From Frankia casuarinae (lineage in GTDB: Bacteria > Actinomycetota > Actinomycetes > Frankiales > Frankiaceae): a stretch of DNA of 64,000 bases. Below the pieces are notes generated by a model that had not been told where the DNA came from, ran no database searches, and worked only from the letters and a program-made list of their open reading frames with translations. This document shows, one piece after another, positions 18,026-27,821 of this stretch. Positions within the stretch are counted from its first letter, which is position 1. Each line of letters begins with the position of its first letter. Where the stretch lies: positions 4,216,001 through 4,280,000 of the forward strand of contig NC_007777.1 of the NCBI RefSeq assembly GCF_000013345.1. Reading direction: 5' to 3'. The position numbers and the translations under genes were made by a program.

Positions 18026-19711
18026 TCAGACCTCGAGAACCACCGGAACGATCATCGGACGGCGCCGGTAGTTCTCGTTGACCCAGCGACCGACCGTACG
18101 CCGCACGAGCTGCTGCAGGGCCGTCAGATCGTTCATCCCGGTGCGCATCGCGTCCACCAGCCCGTCGCTGACCAGTTTGGAGACGGAGTCGAAGGCGCCC
18201 GGCGCATCGGAGAAGCCGCGGGCGGAGAGATCCGGGCCGACGACGACCTTGCCCGCCGCGGCGTCCACCACGACGGTGATCGTGATGAAACCCTCCTCGC
18301 CGAGGATCCGGCGGTCCTTCAGGCTCGGCTCACCGACGTCCCCGACCGCGGCGCCGTCAACGTAGACATAGCCGCAGGGAACAACGCCGGTGATCCGCGC
18401 CCGGCCGTCAAGCAGGTCGATGACCATGCCGTCCTCGGCGAGCACTACGTGGTCCGGGGGCACCCCGGTCGCCTCGGCGAGCTTGGCATGGGCCCGCAGG
18501 TGCCGCCATTCGCCGTGGACCGGCATGACGTTGGACGGCCTGGTGGCGTTCAGAACGTAGAGCAACTCGCCCGCCGGGGCGTGACCCGAGGTGTGCACCT
18601 TCGCCACGCCCTTGTGAACGACCTTGGCGCCGTAGCGGGTCAGCCCGTTGATCACCCGGAACACCGCGTTCTCGTTGCCGGGGATGAGGCTGGAAGCGAG
18701 CACGACCGTGTCGCCGGCCTGGATGCGGATCTGGTGATCCCGGTTGGCCATCCGGGACAGGGCCGAGAGCGGCTCCCCCTGGGAGCCCGTGGAGATCAGG
18801 CAGATGTTGCGGTCCGGCAGCGCGTCCACGTCCCGGGCGTCGACGATCAGACCCGGTGGCACCCGCAGCAACCCGAGGTCGCGGGCCACTCCCATGTTGC
18901 GGACCATCGACCTGCCCACGAAGCAGACCGACCGGCCGTGCTCCTCGGCCGCGTCGAGCACCTGCTGCACCCGGTGCACATGGCTGGCGAAGCAGGCGAT
19001 GATGATCCGGCGGGTCGCCTCGCGGAAGACTCCGTCGAGCACCGGGGCGATCTCCCGCTCGGAGGTGACGAACCCGGGCACCTCGGCGTTGGTCGAGTCG
19101 GACAGCAGCAGGTCCACACCCTCGCGGCCGAGCCGCGCGAAGCCCCCCAGGTCGGTCAGCCGGCCGTCGAGCGGCAGCTGGTCCATCTTGAAGTCGCCGG
19201 TGTGCAGGACGAGCCCGGCCTCGGTGCGGATGGCCACGGCCACGGCGTCCGGGATGGAGTGGTTGACCGCGAAGAACTCGCACTCGAACGGCCCGAAGGC
19301 GTGCCGCTCCTCCTCCCGGATCTCCTGAGTGACCGCCTTGACGCGGTGCTCGGCGAGCTTCGCGTTCATCAGCGCCAGGGTGAGCCGGGTGCCGATCAGC
19401 GGGATGTCACGCCGTTCCCGCAGCAGGTAGGGCACCGCCCCGATGTGATCCTCGTGTGCGTGGGTGAGGATCACCGCCTCGATGTCGTCGAGGCGATCCC
19501 GGATGGCGGTGAAGTCGGGCAGGATCAGGTCGATCCCCGGCTGGACGTCCTCCGGGAACAACACCCCGCAGTCCACGATCAGCAGCCGGCCGGCGTGTTC
19601 GAAGACGGTCATGTTGCGACCGATCTCCCCAACCCCACCGAGCGGGATGATCCGAAGGCCGTCCGCGCGCAGCGGCGGCGGCGGGCCGAGGTCGGGATGC
19701 GGATGGCTCAT
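18026..19711 (-). CDS. rnj: Ribonuclease J
   Basis: A 561-residue metallo-beta-lactamase/beta-CASP ribonuclease with endo- and 5'-exonuclease activity on RNA. The zinc motif 'LTHAHEDHIGAVPYLL' lies at about residue 85. Others include 'IPLGGVGEIGRNMTVFE' near the N-terminus, 'VLHTGDFKMDQ', 'LLSDSTNAE', and the beta-CASP segments 'CFASHVHRVQQVLDAAEEHGR' and 'HTSGHAPAGELLYVLNATRP' with 'VMPVHGEWRHLRAHAKLA'. Length is normal. Its ATG overlaps the dapA stop (ATGA), so dapA and rnj are translationally coupled, a conserved actinobacterial pair. Confidence 0.96.
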   Translation of the reverse strand: MSHPHPDLGPPPPLRADGLRIIPLGGVGEIGRNMTVFEHAGRLLIVDCGVLFPEDVQPGIDLILPDFTAIRDRLDDIEAVILTHAHEDHIGAVPYLLRERRDIPLIGTRLTLALMNAKLAEHRVKAVTQEIREEERHAFGPFECEFFAVNHSIPDAVAVAIRTEAGLVLHTGDFKMDQLPLDGRLTDLGGFARLGREGVDLLLSDSTNAEVPGFVTSEREIAPVLDGVFREATRRIIIACFASHVHRVQQVLDAAEEHGRSVCFVGRSMVRNMGVARDLGLLRVPPGLIVDARDVDALPDRNICLISTGSQGEPLSALSRMANRDHQIRIQAGDTVVLASSLIPGNENAVFRVINGLTRYGAKVVHKGVAKVHTSGHAPAGELLYVLNATRPSNVMPVHGEWRHLRAHAKLAEATGVPPDHVVLAEDGMVIDLLDGRARITGVVPCGYVYVDGAAVGDVGEPSLKDRRILGEEGFITITVVVDAAAGKVVVGPDLSARGFSDAPGAFDSVSKLVSDGLVDAMRTGMNDLTALQQLVRRTVGRWVNENYRRRPMIVPVVLEV

Positions 19712-20745
19712 GAGACCTCACCCGCCGCGGCGACGGCCAGCCCGACGGACGACCCGGACCCGGACGACCCGGACCCGGACGAGGCGCCGGCCGGCGCGCC
19801 CCGCCCCCCGGCCTCGACGCCGCCAGGCGCGCCCGGCGGCCCGGCGGCGTCGAGGAGCGCCTCGGCGAGGTCCGCCCGCAGCCGCGCGACCTCGGCGGGA
19901 GTGGCGTCCACCAACGGTGGCCGGACCGGCCCCGCGGGCAGCCCGGCCAGCCGCAGCGCGGCCTTGGCCAGGATCACGCCCTGGGTGCGGAACATTCCTT
20001 CGTACGCGGGCAGCAAGCCCTGATGCAGCGCGATCGCCCGACCCACCTCACCGGCCCCGAAGGCCTCGATCATGGCACGGATCGCGGGTGCGGCCACGTG
20101 CCCGACAACACTGATGACTCCGCATGCCCCGATGGACAGCAACGGCAGATTGAGCGCGTCGGTGCCGGAGTAATACGCCAGACCGGTCCGCGCCAGCACC
20201 CAGGAGGATGCGGGCAGATCGTCCTTAGCGTCCTTGACCGCGACGATACGCGGGTGTTCGGCCAACCGCACCAAAGTCTCCGACGCCACCGGAACCCCGG
20301 TCCGGCCGGGGATGTCGTAGACGACGACCGGTAGCCCGGTCGCCTCGGCGACGGTGACGAAATGCCGCAGCAACCCGGCCTGCGGTGGCTTGTTGTAGTA
20401 GGGCGTCACGACGAGCAGGCCGTGCGCGCCCGCGGCTTCGGCGGCCCGCGCCAGTTCCACGCTGTGCGCGGTGTCACTCGTCCCGACACCGGAGATCACG
20501 CGGGCACGGCTTCCCACGGCCTCGACGACGACCCGCACCAGGCGGTCCTTCTCCTCGTCGGTGGTCGTCGGAGACTCCCCGGTGGTGCCGTTGACCACGA
20601 GCCCGTCGTTGCCGGCGTCCACCAGACGGCTCGCGAGCTGCGCGGCACCCGCCTCATCGAGACCGCCGTCCGCCCGGAACGGCGTGACCATCGCTGTGAT
20701 CACGCGCCCGAACGGCGCCGGCGGCAACATTGACATACCGGTCAC
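19708..20745 (-). CDS. dapA: 4-hydroxy-tetrahydrodipicolinate synthase
   Basis: DapA condenses pyruvate with aspartate semialdehyde at the start of the lysine/diaminopimelate branch. Motifs: 'FGRVITAMVTPF', 'GTTGESPTTTDEEK', 'VTPYYNKPPQAGLLRHF', 'VVYDIPGRTGV' and the Schiff-base Lys in 'RIVAVKDAKDD'. The TIM-barrel core ends at about residue 295; the remaining about 45 residues are a Gly/Ser/Ala-rich tail containing a short 15-bp duplication. The start was set at GTG 20745, just downstream of a GGAGG; ATG 20736 is an alternative. The open frame extends much further upstream, but that part lacks family similarity. It overlaps rnj by ATGA. Confidence 0.94.
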   Translation of the reverse strand: MTGMSMLPPAPFGRVITAMVTPFRADGGLDEAGAAQLASRLVDAGNDGLVVNGTTGESPTTTDEEKDRLVRVVVEAVGSRARVISGVGTSDTAHSVELARAAEAAGAHGLLVVTPYYNKPPQAGLLRHFVTVAEATGLPVVVYDIPGRTGVPVASETLVRLAEHPRIVAVKDAKDDLPASSWVLARTGLAYYSGTDALNLPLLSIGACGVISVVGHVAAPAIRAMIEAFGAGEVGRAIALHQGLLPAYEGMFRTQGVILAKAALRLAGLPAGPVRPPLVDATPAEVARLRADLAEALLDAAGPPGAPGGVEAGGRGAPAGASSGSGSSGSGSSVGLAVAAAGEVS

Positions 20746-21288
20746 GCTAGACGGCACCTCCGACATCACCTCGGCGACCGACGTCACCCGCCGGACCGCC
20801 GAACCTCCACGTTCACTCCTCCGACACCGCCGGGCCGGCACCGGTCCATCCTCCGCCCACGCCGCCTTTCCCGCTCCGCCGGCCCGAGCCGGGTCTGCTC
20901 CCCGGACCCGCCCACAAGCACCACCGGCGACCGGCGCGAGACCCGCGGGGGCCGCCGGGCCACCACACGCGGATACCATCCGGCCCAGCCCGGGGACGGC
21001 GCACCGCGCGGTGTCGGGCACCGCGACCGGGTCGGACGCCGATCGGACCCTGCCGTCACCGGATGGAGACGGATCGCGACCGGCCGGGCCCCGCTCGGGG
21101 ACGACGGGACGACCGGCGAAGACAACACCGCACCGCACCGGACCGGACCGCGCAGCACCGTCCCACTCGCCGCGACAGAGCCTCCAGAGTACCGCCACCG
21201 GATCGTCCGGGCGGTGCCATCCGGCGGCGCGCGGGTCCGCCAGGATCGCACCCGCCACCCGGGACATTACCGTAATGCCGGACTACCA
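20746..21288 (-). other. Gene-free stretch between ackA and dapA
   Basis: About 540 bp. The dapA frame is open upstream to 21267, but the translation is Arg/Gly/Pro-rich and has no recognisable motif, as expected for random high-GC sequence. No small gene or RNA was recognised. It probably holds the dapA promoter; a GGAGG lies directly before the chosen dapA start. Confidence 0.55.
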
Positions 21289-22545
21289 TCACCCATTGCC
21301 ACCAGCGAGGGCCGCCCGGGTCCCGCGGGCGATCTCCAGGTCCTCGCGTGCCTCGATCACGAGCGTGCGCACGGCGGCCCCCGGCACGCCGATCTCGCGC
21401 TCCGTGCCACCAGATGGGCCCGTACCACCAGATGGGCCCGTACCACCAGATGGGCCCGTACCACCAGATGGGCCCGTACCACCAGATGGGCCCGTACCAC
21501 CAGATGGGCCCGTACCACCAGATGGGCCCGTGCCGCCCGGCAGACCCGTACCACCGGCCCGGGCCGGATCGTTACGCTCGGGATCCACCGCCACGCCCAG
21601 GTAGCCGAGTCCGGCCGCGGCCCCGGCCCGCACGGAGGCGGAGTTCTCCCCGACGCCGCCGGTGAACACCAGGGCGTCCAGCCCGCCCAGCGCGGCGGTC
21701 ATCGCGGCGATCCCGGCGCGCAGCCGGTGCAGGTAGACCGCCAGCGCCAGCGCGGCGGCAGGCTCACCCGCGGCGACGCCGGACTCGACATCCCGCATGT
21801 CCGCCGTCCCCGCGAGCGCGCGCAGCCCCGCCGAGGTGAACAGGCGATCGGTGAGCTCGTGCGCGCTCAGTCCCGCCTCCGTCTGCAGCCACAGCAGCGC
21901 GCCGGGATCCACGGTGCCGGACCGGGTGGCCATCACCAGGCCCTCCAGCGGGGTGAAGCCCATCGTGGTGTCCACCCCCACCCCGTCGAGAACGGCGGCG
22001 AGCGACGCGCCCGAGCCGAGATGACAGGTCACGATGCGCCGCGCCCCGGTGAGCGCGGCCGCCCGCCGGGAGACGTGGGCGTGGGACAGGCCGTGGAAGC
22101 CGTACCGGCGGATGCCATACCGCTCCCGCCACTCGGCCGGGATGGCGTAGGTGATGGCCTCCGCCGGCATCCGGCTGTGGAACGCCGTGTCGAAGCAAGC
22201 GACCTGCGCCACCTCGGGCACGGCCGCCCCGACCTCGTCGAGGGCGGCAAGTGCCGCAGGCTGGTGCAGGGGGGCGAGGGCGGTCAGCCTCCGCAGCCGC
22301 TCGGCCACGGCCCGGTCGACGACCACGGGTGCGGTGAAATCCGTCCCGCCGTGCACGATGCGGTGCCCGACCGCGCCCGGCTGGCCACCCTCGTGGGTGA
22401 GCTCGCGCAACGCGGCGATGACCCCGGCCGGGTCCACCCGACCGGCTGGCGCGGTGAGATCGCGCGCGGCGAGCAGGACGTCGTCCGGGCCGATCAGCCG
22501 CAGCTTGAGGCTGGCCGATCCGGCGTTGACCACCAGGACGTTCAT
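21289..22545 (-). CDS. ackA: Acetate kinase with an inserted hexapeptide repeat
   Basis: AckA converts acetyl phosphate plus ADP to acetate plus ATP. Motifs in order: 'VVNAGSASLKLRLI', 'VGHRIVHGG', 'FDTAFH', 'YGFHGLSHAHVS', 'CHLGSGASLAAV', 'TMGFTPLEGLVMATRSG' and 'LVFTGGVGENSASVR'. Between residues about 333 and 381, where the family has a short surface loop near the C-terminus, it carries at least seven copies of GGTGPS from a tandem DNA repeat. The C-terminal 'VRTLVIEAREDLEIARGT' then resumes normally. Without the insert, the protein is close to the usual 370-400 residues. It lies 32 bp after xfp and is surely cotranscribed with it. Confidence 0.94.
   Translation of the reverse strand: MNVLVVNAGSASLKLRLIGPDDVLLAARDLTAPAGRVDPAGVIAALRELTHEGGQPGAVGHRIVHGGTDFTAPVVVDRAVAERLRRLTALAPLHQPAALAALDEVGAAVPEVAQVACFDTAFHSRMPAEAITYAIPAEWRERYGIRRYGFHGLSHAHVSRRAAALTGARRIVTCHLGSGASLAAVLDGVGVDTTMGFTPLEGLVMATRSGTVDPGALLWLQTEAGLSAHELTDRLFTSAGLRALAGTADMRDVESGVAAGEPAAALALAVYLHRLRAGIAAMTAALGGLDALVFTGGVGENSASVRAGAAAGLGYLGVAVDPERNDPARAGGTGLPGGTGPSGGTGPSGGTGPSGGTGPSGGTGPSGGTGPSGGTGPSGGTEREIGVPGAAVRTLVIEAREDLEIARGTRAALAGGNG
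21403..21546 (-). repeat. 18-bp minisatellite inside ackA
   Basis: Seven near-identical units 'cgtaccaccagatgggcc' from 21403 to 21528 (the first has g for a at position 4), then degenerate copies to 21546 and beyond. Encodes (GGTGPS)n. The near-identity of the copies indicates recent expansion. No spacers, so not CRISPR. Confidence 0.97.
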
Positions 22546-22577
22546 CGCGACGGGGCGGGGCTCGGTAGGGGCGAGGC

Positions 22578-24986
22578 TCAGTAGGGCCAAGTCCAGTTCC
22601 GGATCTCCGGGGCGTCCTCGCCGTGGTCCCGGGTGTAGGTCCGGGCCGCGAGCCGCGCGTCGATCATCTGCTGCCGGACGTGCGCGGCGCGGGCGCCCAG
22701 GCTCGGTACCCGGTCGATGACGTCCGCCACCAGGTGGAACCGGTCGAGGTTGTTCAGCATGACCATGTCGAACGGGGTGGTGGTCGTCCCCTCCTCGATG
22801 TAGCCACGGACATGCAGGTTGTGATGGTTGTGCCGCCGGTAGGTCAGCCGGTGGATCAGCCAGGGATAGCCGTGGTAGGCGAAGATGATCGGCCGGTCGG
22901 TGGTGAACAGCGCGTCGAAGCGGGCGTGCGAGATGCCGTGCGGATGTTCCGCCTCGTCCTGCAGGGACATCAGGTCGACGACGTTGACGACGCGCACCTT
23001 CAGATCGGGGAAGTGCTGGCGCAGGAGGTCCACCGCGGCGAGGGTCTCCAGGGTCGGGATGTCCCCGGCACAGGCCATCACCACATCCGGCAGCCCGTCG
23101 CCGGGCGCGTCGTGGTCGTTGCTGGCCCAGTCCCAGATGCCCAGGCCACGGGTGCAGTGGGCGATCGCCGCCGGCATCGACAGGTAGTTCAACGCCGGCT
23201 GCTTGCCGGCCACGATCACGTTGATGTAGTGCCGGCTGCGCAGGCAGTGGTTGCCGACGGAGAGCAGGGTGTTCGCGTCCGGGGGCAGGTACACCCGGAC
23301 GACCTCGGCCTTCTTGTTCACGACGTGGTCGATGAATCCGGGGTCCTGATGGGAGAAGCCGTTGTGGTCCTGCCGCCACACGTGGCTGGTCAACAGGTAG
23401 TTCAACGATGCGATCGGGCGCCGCCACGGGATGTGCCGGGTGGTCTTCAGCCATTTCGCGTGCTGATTGACCATCGAGTCGACGATGTGGATGAACGCCT
23501 CGTAGCAGGAGAAGAACCCGTGCCGGCCGGTGAGCAGATAGCCCTCCAGCCAGCCCTGGCACAGATGCTCGGAAAGCACCTCCATGACCCGACCGTCCAC
23601 GGCCAGGTGCTCGTCCGTCGGTTCCGTCCCGGCGTTCCAGACGCGGTCGGTCACCTCGAAGAGCGCACCCAGCCGATTGGAGGCGGTCTCATCCGGGCCC
23701 ATCACCCGGAAGGTGCTCGGATTGGCGGCCACCACGTCCCGTAGGAACGCGCCCAGGATCCGGGTCGGCTCGGCGAGGGTGGTCCCGGGGGCGGTGACGT
23801 CGACCGCGTAGTCACGGAAGTCGGGAAGAGTCAGATCACGCAGCAGCTCGCCCCCGTTGGCATGCGGGTTCGCACTCATCCGCCGGGGACCGCGGGGGGC
23901 GAGCGCGGCGAGTTCGGCCCGCGGGGCGCCGCCGGCATCGAAGAGCTCCTCCGGCCGGTAGGAGCGCAGCCACGCCTCCAGCTGGGCCAAGTGCCCGGGG
24001 TTGTCGTGCAACTGCGCGACGGGCACCTGGTGGGACCGCCACGTGCCCTCGACCGGCAGGCCGTCAACAGTGGCCGGCCCGGTCCACCCCTTGGGGGTCC
24101 GCAGCACGATCATCGGCCAGGTGGGGCGCTCGGTGCGGCCGTGGCGGCGGGCCCGGTCCTGGATCTCGTGGATCTCGCCGACGGCGGCGTCCAGGACGCC
24201 CGCCATCCGCTGGTGCACCGCGGCCGGGTCGTCCCCGACCACGAAGTACGGATGGTACCCGTAGCCACGCAGGAGCGCGGTCAGCTCCTGCTCGGGGATG
24301 CGGGCCAGGATCGTCGGATTGGCGATCTTGTAGCCGTTGAGGTGCAGGACCGGCAGCACCGCGCCGTCGCGACCCGGGTCGAGGAACTTGTTGGAGTGCC
24401 AGCTCGCCGCGAGCGGGCCCGTCTCGGCCTCCCCGTCCCCCACGACGGCGCAGACCACCAGGTCGGGATTGTCGAAGGCCGCGCCGTAGGCGTGGGTCAG
24501 CGCGTAACCGAGCTCGCCGCCCTCATGAATGGACCCGGGAGTCTCCGGCGCGACGTGGCTGGGAATTCCGCCGGGGAAGGAAAACTGCCGGAACAGCCGC
24601 CGCATCCCCGCCACATCCCGGCCGATCGAGGGGTAGACCTCGCTGTAGGTGCCTTCCAGGTAGGCGTTCGCCACGATGCCGGGACCGCCGTGACCCGGAC
24701 CGATGATGTAGATGGCGTTCAGGTCCTTTGCCCGGATCACGCGGTTCAGATGGGCGTAGATGAGGTTCAGGCCGGGAGTCGTGCCCCAGTGCCCGAGCAG
24801 GCGCGGTTTGACGTGCTCCGGACGCAGCGGCTCGGTGAGCAGGGGATTGTCGAGCAGGTAGATCTGTCCGACGGACAGATAGTTCGCCGCTCGCCAGTAG
24901 GCGTGGATGAGGTCAAGCTCCGCCGGGGACAACGGCCCCGCGGCCGGATCCGCCCCGCTCCGCTCGGCGTCGACGACGCTCGTCAT
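22578..24986 (-). CDS. xfp: Phosphoketolase (xylulose-5-phosphate/fructose-6-phosphate)
   Basis: An 802-residue thiamine-diphosphate enzyme that splits xylulose 5-phosphate (or fructose 6-phosphate) with phosphate into acetyl phosphate and an aldose phosphate. It shows the family signature '[23 protein letters not shown]' followed by '[22 protein letters not shown]' (ThDP/Mg site, about residues 160-205), the N-terminal '[15 protein letters not shown]' and 'GHGGPG', and the C-terminal '[36 protein letters not shown]'. Length is normal. The ATG at 24986 follows a GAGAAAGAG stretch. The product feeds acetate kinase encoded just downstream, giving ATP and acetate. Confidence 0.96.
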   Translation of the reverse strand: MTSVVDAERSGADPAAGPLSPAELDLIHAYWRAANYLSVGQIYLLDNPLLTEPLRPEHVKPRLLGHWGTTPGLNLIYAHLNRVIRAKDLNAIYIIGPGHGGPGIVANAYLEGTYSEVYPSIGRDVAGMRRLFRQFSFPGGIPSHVAPETPGSIHEGGELGYALTHAYGAAFDNPDLVVCAVVGDGEAETGPLAASWHSNKFLDPGRDGAVLPVLHLNGYKIANPTILARIPEQELTALLRGYGYHPYFVVGDDPAAVHQRMAGVLDAAVGEIHEIQDRARRHGRTERPTWPMIVLRTPKGWTGPATVDGLPVEGTWRSHQVPVAQLHDNPGHLAQLEAWLRSYRPEELFDAGGAPRAELAALAPRGPRRMSANPHANGGELLRDLTLPDFRDYAVDVTAPGTTLAEPTRILGAFLRDVVAANPSTFRVMGPDETASNRLGALFEVTDRVWNAGTEPTDEHLAVDGRVMEVLSEHLCQGWLEGYLLTGRHGFFSCYEAFIHIVDSMVNQHAKWLKTTRHIPWRRPIASLNYLLTSHVWRQDHNGFSHQDPGFIDHVVNKKAEVVRVYLPPDANTLLSVGNHCLRSRHYINVIVAGKQPALNYLSMPAAIAHCTRGLGIWDWASNDHDAPGDGLPDVVMACAGDIPTLETLAAVDLLRQHFPDLKVRVVNVVDLMSLQDEAEHPHGISHARFDALFTTDRPIIFAYHGYPWLIHRLTYRRHNHHNLHVRGYIEEGTTTTPFDMVMLNNLDRFHLVADVIDRVPSLGARAAHVRQQMIDARLAARTYTRDHGEDAPEIRNWTWPY

Positions 24987-25051
24987 CGGCTGTACTCTTT
25001 CTCTTTCTCCCAGTAAATCAATAGACGGCCGGCGGCGGGAAGGTCCGGCGC

Positions 25052-25849
25052 TCAGCCCTCCCCCACCAGCGGGCTGGAGGCGACCTCGGTGCCGTCATCC
25101 AGCGTCGAGATCCGGAAGTCGGCGAACACGTTGGGCGCCACCCGGAGCAGTTCCCGCAGGACGGCGACGGCAAGCCCGCGGATCTCCACGTCGGCATGCT
25201 CACTCGCCCGCATCCCGATGAAGTGCCGCCACGCCCGGTAGTTCCCGGTGACCACGATCCGGGTCTCGGTCGCGTTCATCAGCACCGACCGGGCCGCCTG
25301 GCGCGCCTGCTTGCGCCGTGAGATGGGCGCGGAAACGTCGGCGAACCGCTTCTCCAGACCTTCCAACAGGCGCCCGTAGGCCTCCAGCGAGGCCGCCGCG
25401 GCCTGTTGGAACAGGGCGTGCAGCTCCGGATCGGCCGCGATGACCTCCGGTTCCACCACGGCGGCGTCCCGCTCGGGGACGTAGCGCTGGGAGAGCTGGC
25501 TGTAGGAGAAGTGCCGGTGCCGGACCAGCTCATGGGTGAGGCTGCGCGACACCCCGGTGAGATAGAGCGATACGGTCCCGTGCTCGAGCACGGACAGATG
25601 CCCGACGTCGAGAATGTGCCGTAGGTAGCCGGCGTTGGTCGCGGTCGCCGGATTCGGCTTGTTCCAGCTCTGGTAGCAGGCCCGCCCGGCGAACTCGGCG
25701 AGGGCCTGACCGCCGTCGGCGTCGGTGCTCCAGGCCACGTCGTCCGGGGGGATGAACTCGGTCTTGGCGATCACCTGGACCCGAAGCCGCACGGACGTCG
25801 GTTCGGACGTCGGTTCGGACGTCGGCTGCGACACTGCCACCTCCATCAT
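25052..25849 (-). CDS. thyX: Flavin-dependent thymidylate synthase ThyX
   Basis: ThyX methylates dUMP to dTMP with methylene-tetrahydrofolate, FAD and NADPH. The ThyX motif RHRxxSxxxxSQR is present as '[13 protein letters not shown]' at about residues 110-122. '[28 protein letters not shown]' and '[26 protein letters not shown]' are typical. The first 20 residues are a variable tail with a 12-bp repeat (SEPT units), so one of the GTG codons at 25840 or 25834, just after GGAGG, may be the true start instead of 25849. thyX normally sits close to dapA and dapB in actinobacteria; here xfp-ackA lies between thyX and dapA. Confidence 0.95.
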   Translation of the reverse strand: MMEVAVSQPTSEPTSEPTSVRLRVQVIAKTEFIPPDDVAWSTDADGGQALAEFAGRACYQSWNKPNPATATNAGYLRHILDVGHLSVLEHGTVSLYLTGVSRSLTHELVRHRHFSYSQLSQRYVPERDAAVVEPEVIAADPELHALFQQAAAASLEAYGRLLEGLEKRFADVSAPISRRKQARQAARSVLMNATETRIVVTGNYRAWRHFIGMRASEHADVEIRGLAVAVLRELLRVAPNVFADFRISTLDDGTEVASSPLVGEG

Positions 25850-26294
25850 CCATCATCTGGACGCGGGACCCGTTGCCCGGTCGCTGGCGGACTCCGCCCA
25901 CGATAGACGGCGCCCATCCGCCGGGGCGCGGGGACCTCACCCGGCGGCGGCATGCACCCGGACGCCAGGCCTGCAATCACCCGACCGGGCCAGCAATCGC
26001 CCAACCGGGATCGTGTCGGCATCCACTTACCCGTCCGGTCACCCGATCGACGCGCGGGGATTGGCAGTCACGACCCGCGTGGTACACCGGAGGTGGACGC
26101 CTCGTCAGTCCCCAGCGACGAGGAGTCGCAGTGCCCGCCCTCACGGCGTGGCATGGCGCGGCCGGGGATCTCCGCCCCCGTCAATCCCCGGCCGCCCGGC
26201 CACGTCACGACGGACAGCCTCCCGGCGATGGCGCGGCGGCACGCCCGCCGCGCGCATCGGACCGCGGGCTGCGCACGACCCCCGGGCCCGCCGG
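25850..26294 (-). other. Intergenic region between hisS and thyX
   Basis: About 445 bp without a supported gene. The hisS end contributes a strong hairpin at 26262-26305. The rest should hold the thyX promoter. Short ORFs in it are Arg/Pro-rich and look random. Confidence 0.55.
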
Positions 26295-26305
26295 TCAGCC
26301 CGCGG
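26262..26305 (-). terminator. Probable hisS transcription terminator
   Basis: CAGCCCGCGG (26296-26305), overlapping the hisS stop codon, pairs over 10 bp with CCGCGGGCTG (26262-26271). The loop contains a further palindrome 'cccgggcccg'. There is no T-run, as is common for actinobacterial terminators. Confidence 0.55.
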
Positions 26306-27617
26306 ACGGGGTCCAGGTCGCCGGGTCCGCCGCGGACTGGTCCCCGGTGGCCATGTTCTTCACCTCGTGCGCCCGGCCATCGTCGAAGGGCGGGAACCAG
26401 ACGAATCCGATGCCCTTGCGGGAGGCGTAGCGGACCTGCCTGGCCACCTTGTCCGGCTGGTGGTAGGTCTCCACCCGCAGCCCCCGGGTGCGCAGCTCGG
26501 CGGCCGTCGCGAGGGCGGCGGCGCGGCGCGGCGCGGCGGGGATCACGACCAGCACGTCGGCGGGGCTGGACGGCCCGGTGGTGAGCAGGCCCTCGGCCAG
26601 GAGCTTGGCGAAGATGCGGGTGAGGCCGATCGAGATCCCGACGCCGGGGAGGTTGCGGCGGATGAAGGAGCCGGCAAGGTTGTCGTACCGCCCCCCCGAG
26701 CAGATGCTGCCGAAGTCCGGCCAGTCGACGAACTTCGCCTCGTAGACGGTCCCGGTGTAGTAGTCGAGACCGCGGGCGATCGAGAGGTCCGCGACCACGT
26801 CGCCGGCGGGCAGGTCGGCGAGATCGCCGAGAACCGCGGCGAGCTCGTCGAGCCCCTCGGAGAGCAGGTCCGATTTCACCCCGAGCCGGCGTACCTCCTC
26901 GACGACGCCGGGATCGCAGCCCCGAATGCCCGTGAGCTCCAGGCAGGCGCGCACCTGGTCCGGGTCGAGCCCGACCGCGGTGGTCAGCAGCCCCTCCACC
27001 CCCGCGAGGCCGATCTTGTCGAGCTTGTCGGCGACCCGGATGACGGCCAGCGGATCGCCGATGCCCAGACCCTCGTAGAAGCCCTGGAGCACCTTGCGAT
27101 TGTTGATGTTGAGGGTCCAGGGCGGAACGCCGAGGGTGCCCAGGACCTCGTGCACGATGCGGGGAAGTTCCGCGTCGAAGTGCAGGGGCACCTGATCAAC
27201 GTTGATCACGTCGATGTCGCACTGGGTGAACTCGCGGAAGCGGCCCTCCTGAGGACGCTCCCCCCGCCACACCCGCTGGATCTGGTAGCGCTTGAACGGG
27301 AACACGAGGTCGTTGAAGTGGGCGGCCACGTACCGCGCGAAAGGCACTGTGAGGTCGAAGTGCAGGCCGAGGCGGGCGCTGTCGTCGTCGGCGTCGGCCT
27401 GCAGGCGGCGTAGCATGTAGACCTCCTGGGAGGTCTCCCCCTTCGCGGTCAGCACCTCGAGCGCCTCGACCGAGGGGGTCTCCACCGAGCAGAAGCCGTA
27501 CCGCTCGAACGTCGCTCGGATGGTGTCGAGCCAGCGCTGCTCGACGAGACGGACCTCGGGCAGCCACTCGGGAAATCCGCTCACGGGCAGGGGACGGACG
27601 ATCGGCGCGTCACTCAT
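26295..27617 (-). CDS. hisS: Histidyl-tRNA synthetase
   Basis: A 440-residue class II synthetase. Motif 2 is seen in 'FKRYQIQRVWRGERPQEGRFREFTQCDID', and the histidine-binding signatures in 'LSIARGLDYYTGTVYEAKF' and 'ICSGGRYDNLAGSF'. Motif 3 lies in 'VGISIGLTRIFAKLL'. The C-terminal anticodon-binding domain starts at about residue 335 ('ADVLVVIPAAPRRAAALATAAELRTRGLRVETY'). Length is normal. It is a single gene bounded by the udg terminator upstream and its own hairpin downstream. This location, between udg and thyX, is not the usual actinobacterial one. Confidence 0.96.
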   Translation of the reverse strand: MSDAPIVRPLPVSGFPEWLPEVRLVEQRWLDTIRATFERYGFCSVETPSVEALEVLTAKGETSQEVYMLRRLQADADDDSARLGLHFDLTVPFARYVAAHFNDLVFPFKRYQIQRVWRGERPQEGRFREFTQCDIDVINVDQVPLHFDAELPRIVHEVLGTLGVPPWTLNINNRKVLQGFYEGLGIGDPLAVIRVADKLDKIGLAGVEGLLTTAVGLDPDQVRACLELTGIRGCDPGVVEEVRRLGVKSDLLSEGLDELAAVLGDLADLPAGDVVADLSIARGLDYYTGTVYEAKFVDWPDFGSICSGGRYDNLAGSFIRRNLPGVGISIGLTRIFAKLLAEGLLTTGPSSPADVLVVIPAAPRRAAALATAAELRTRGLRVETYHQPDKVARQVRYASRKGIGFVWFPPFDDGRAHEVKNMATGDQSAADPATWTPSAG

Positions 27618-27784
27618 CGCCGCGGAATCTCCTCATCATCTCGAACGGACGGGCACCTGCCGCCCCGGGCACGGTCAACCGCGAAGCCGGGTGGCAGTCA
27701 CCGATGTCGAGCGAGGAGACGCATAAGCAGCAGCCTATCGCGTGGGGCTCGTTGACCTCACAGCCGGAGAGCGATTCCACGGCG

Positions 27785-27816
27785 GGGATGGGGCCCGTTC
27801 CACCGGGCCCCATCCC
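27785..27816 (-). terminator. Terminator of the galE-udg operon
   Basis: GGGATGGGGCCCG (27785-27797) and CGGGCCCCATCCC (27804-27816) form a perfect 13-bp stem with a 6-nt loop, ending six bases after the udg stop. It is the strongest intrinsic-type hairpin in the window, but without a T-run. Confidence 0.75.
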
Positions 27817-27821
27817 GTCGA

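Noticed and set aside
14900-20023. A 1707-codon open frame on the plus strand
   Set aside because: It lies antisense to ftsK, rnj and dapA, which have clear motifs. The translation is repetitive Arg/Asp/Gly/His-rich sequence, as expected on the complement of high-GC coding DNA.
20746-21267. Long N-terminal extension of DapA
   Set aside because: The frame is open but the translation is Arg/Gly/Pro-rich without similarity, and a ribosome-binding site precedes the shorter start.
21403-21546. Possible CRISPR-like array
   Set aside because: The units are contiguous without spacers and are translated in frame within ackA, so it is a coding minisatellite.
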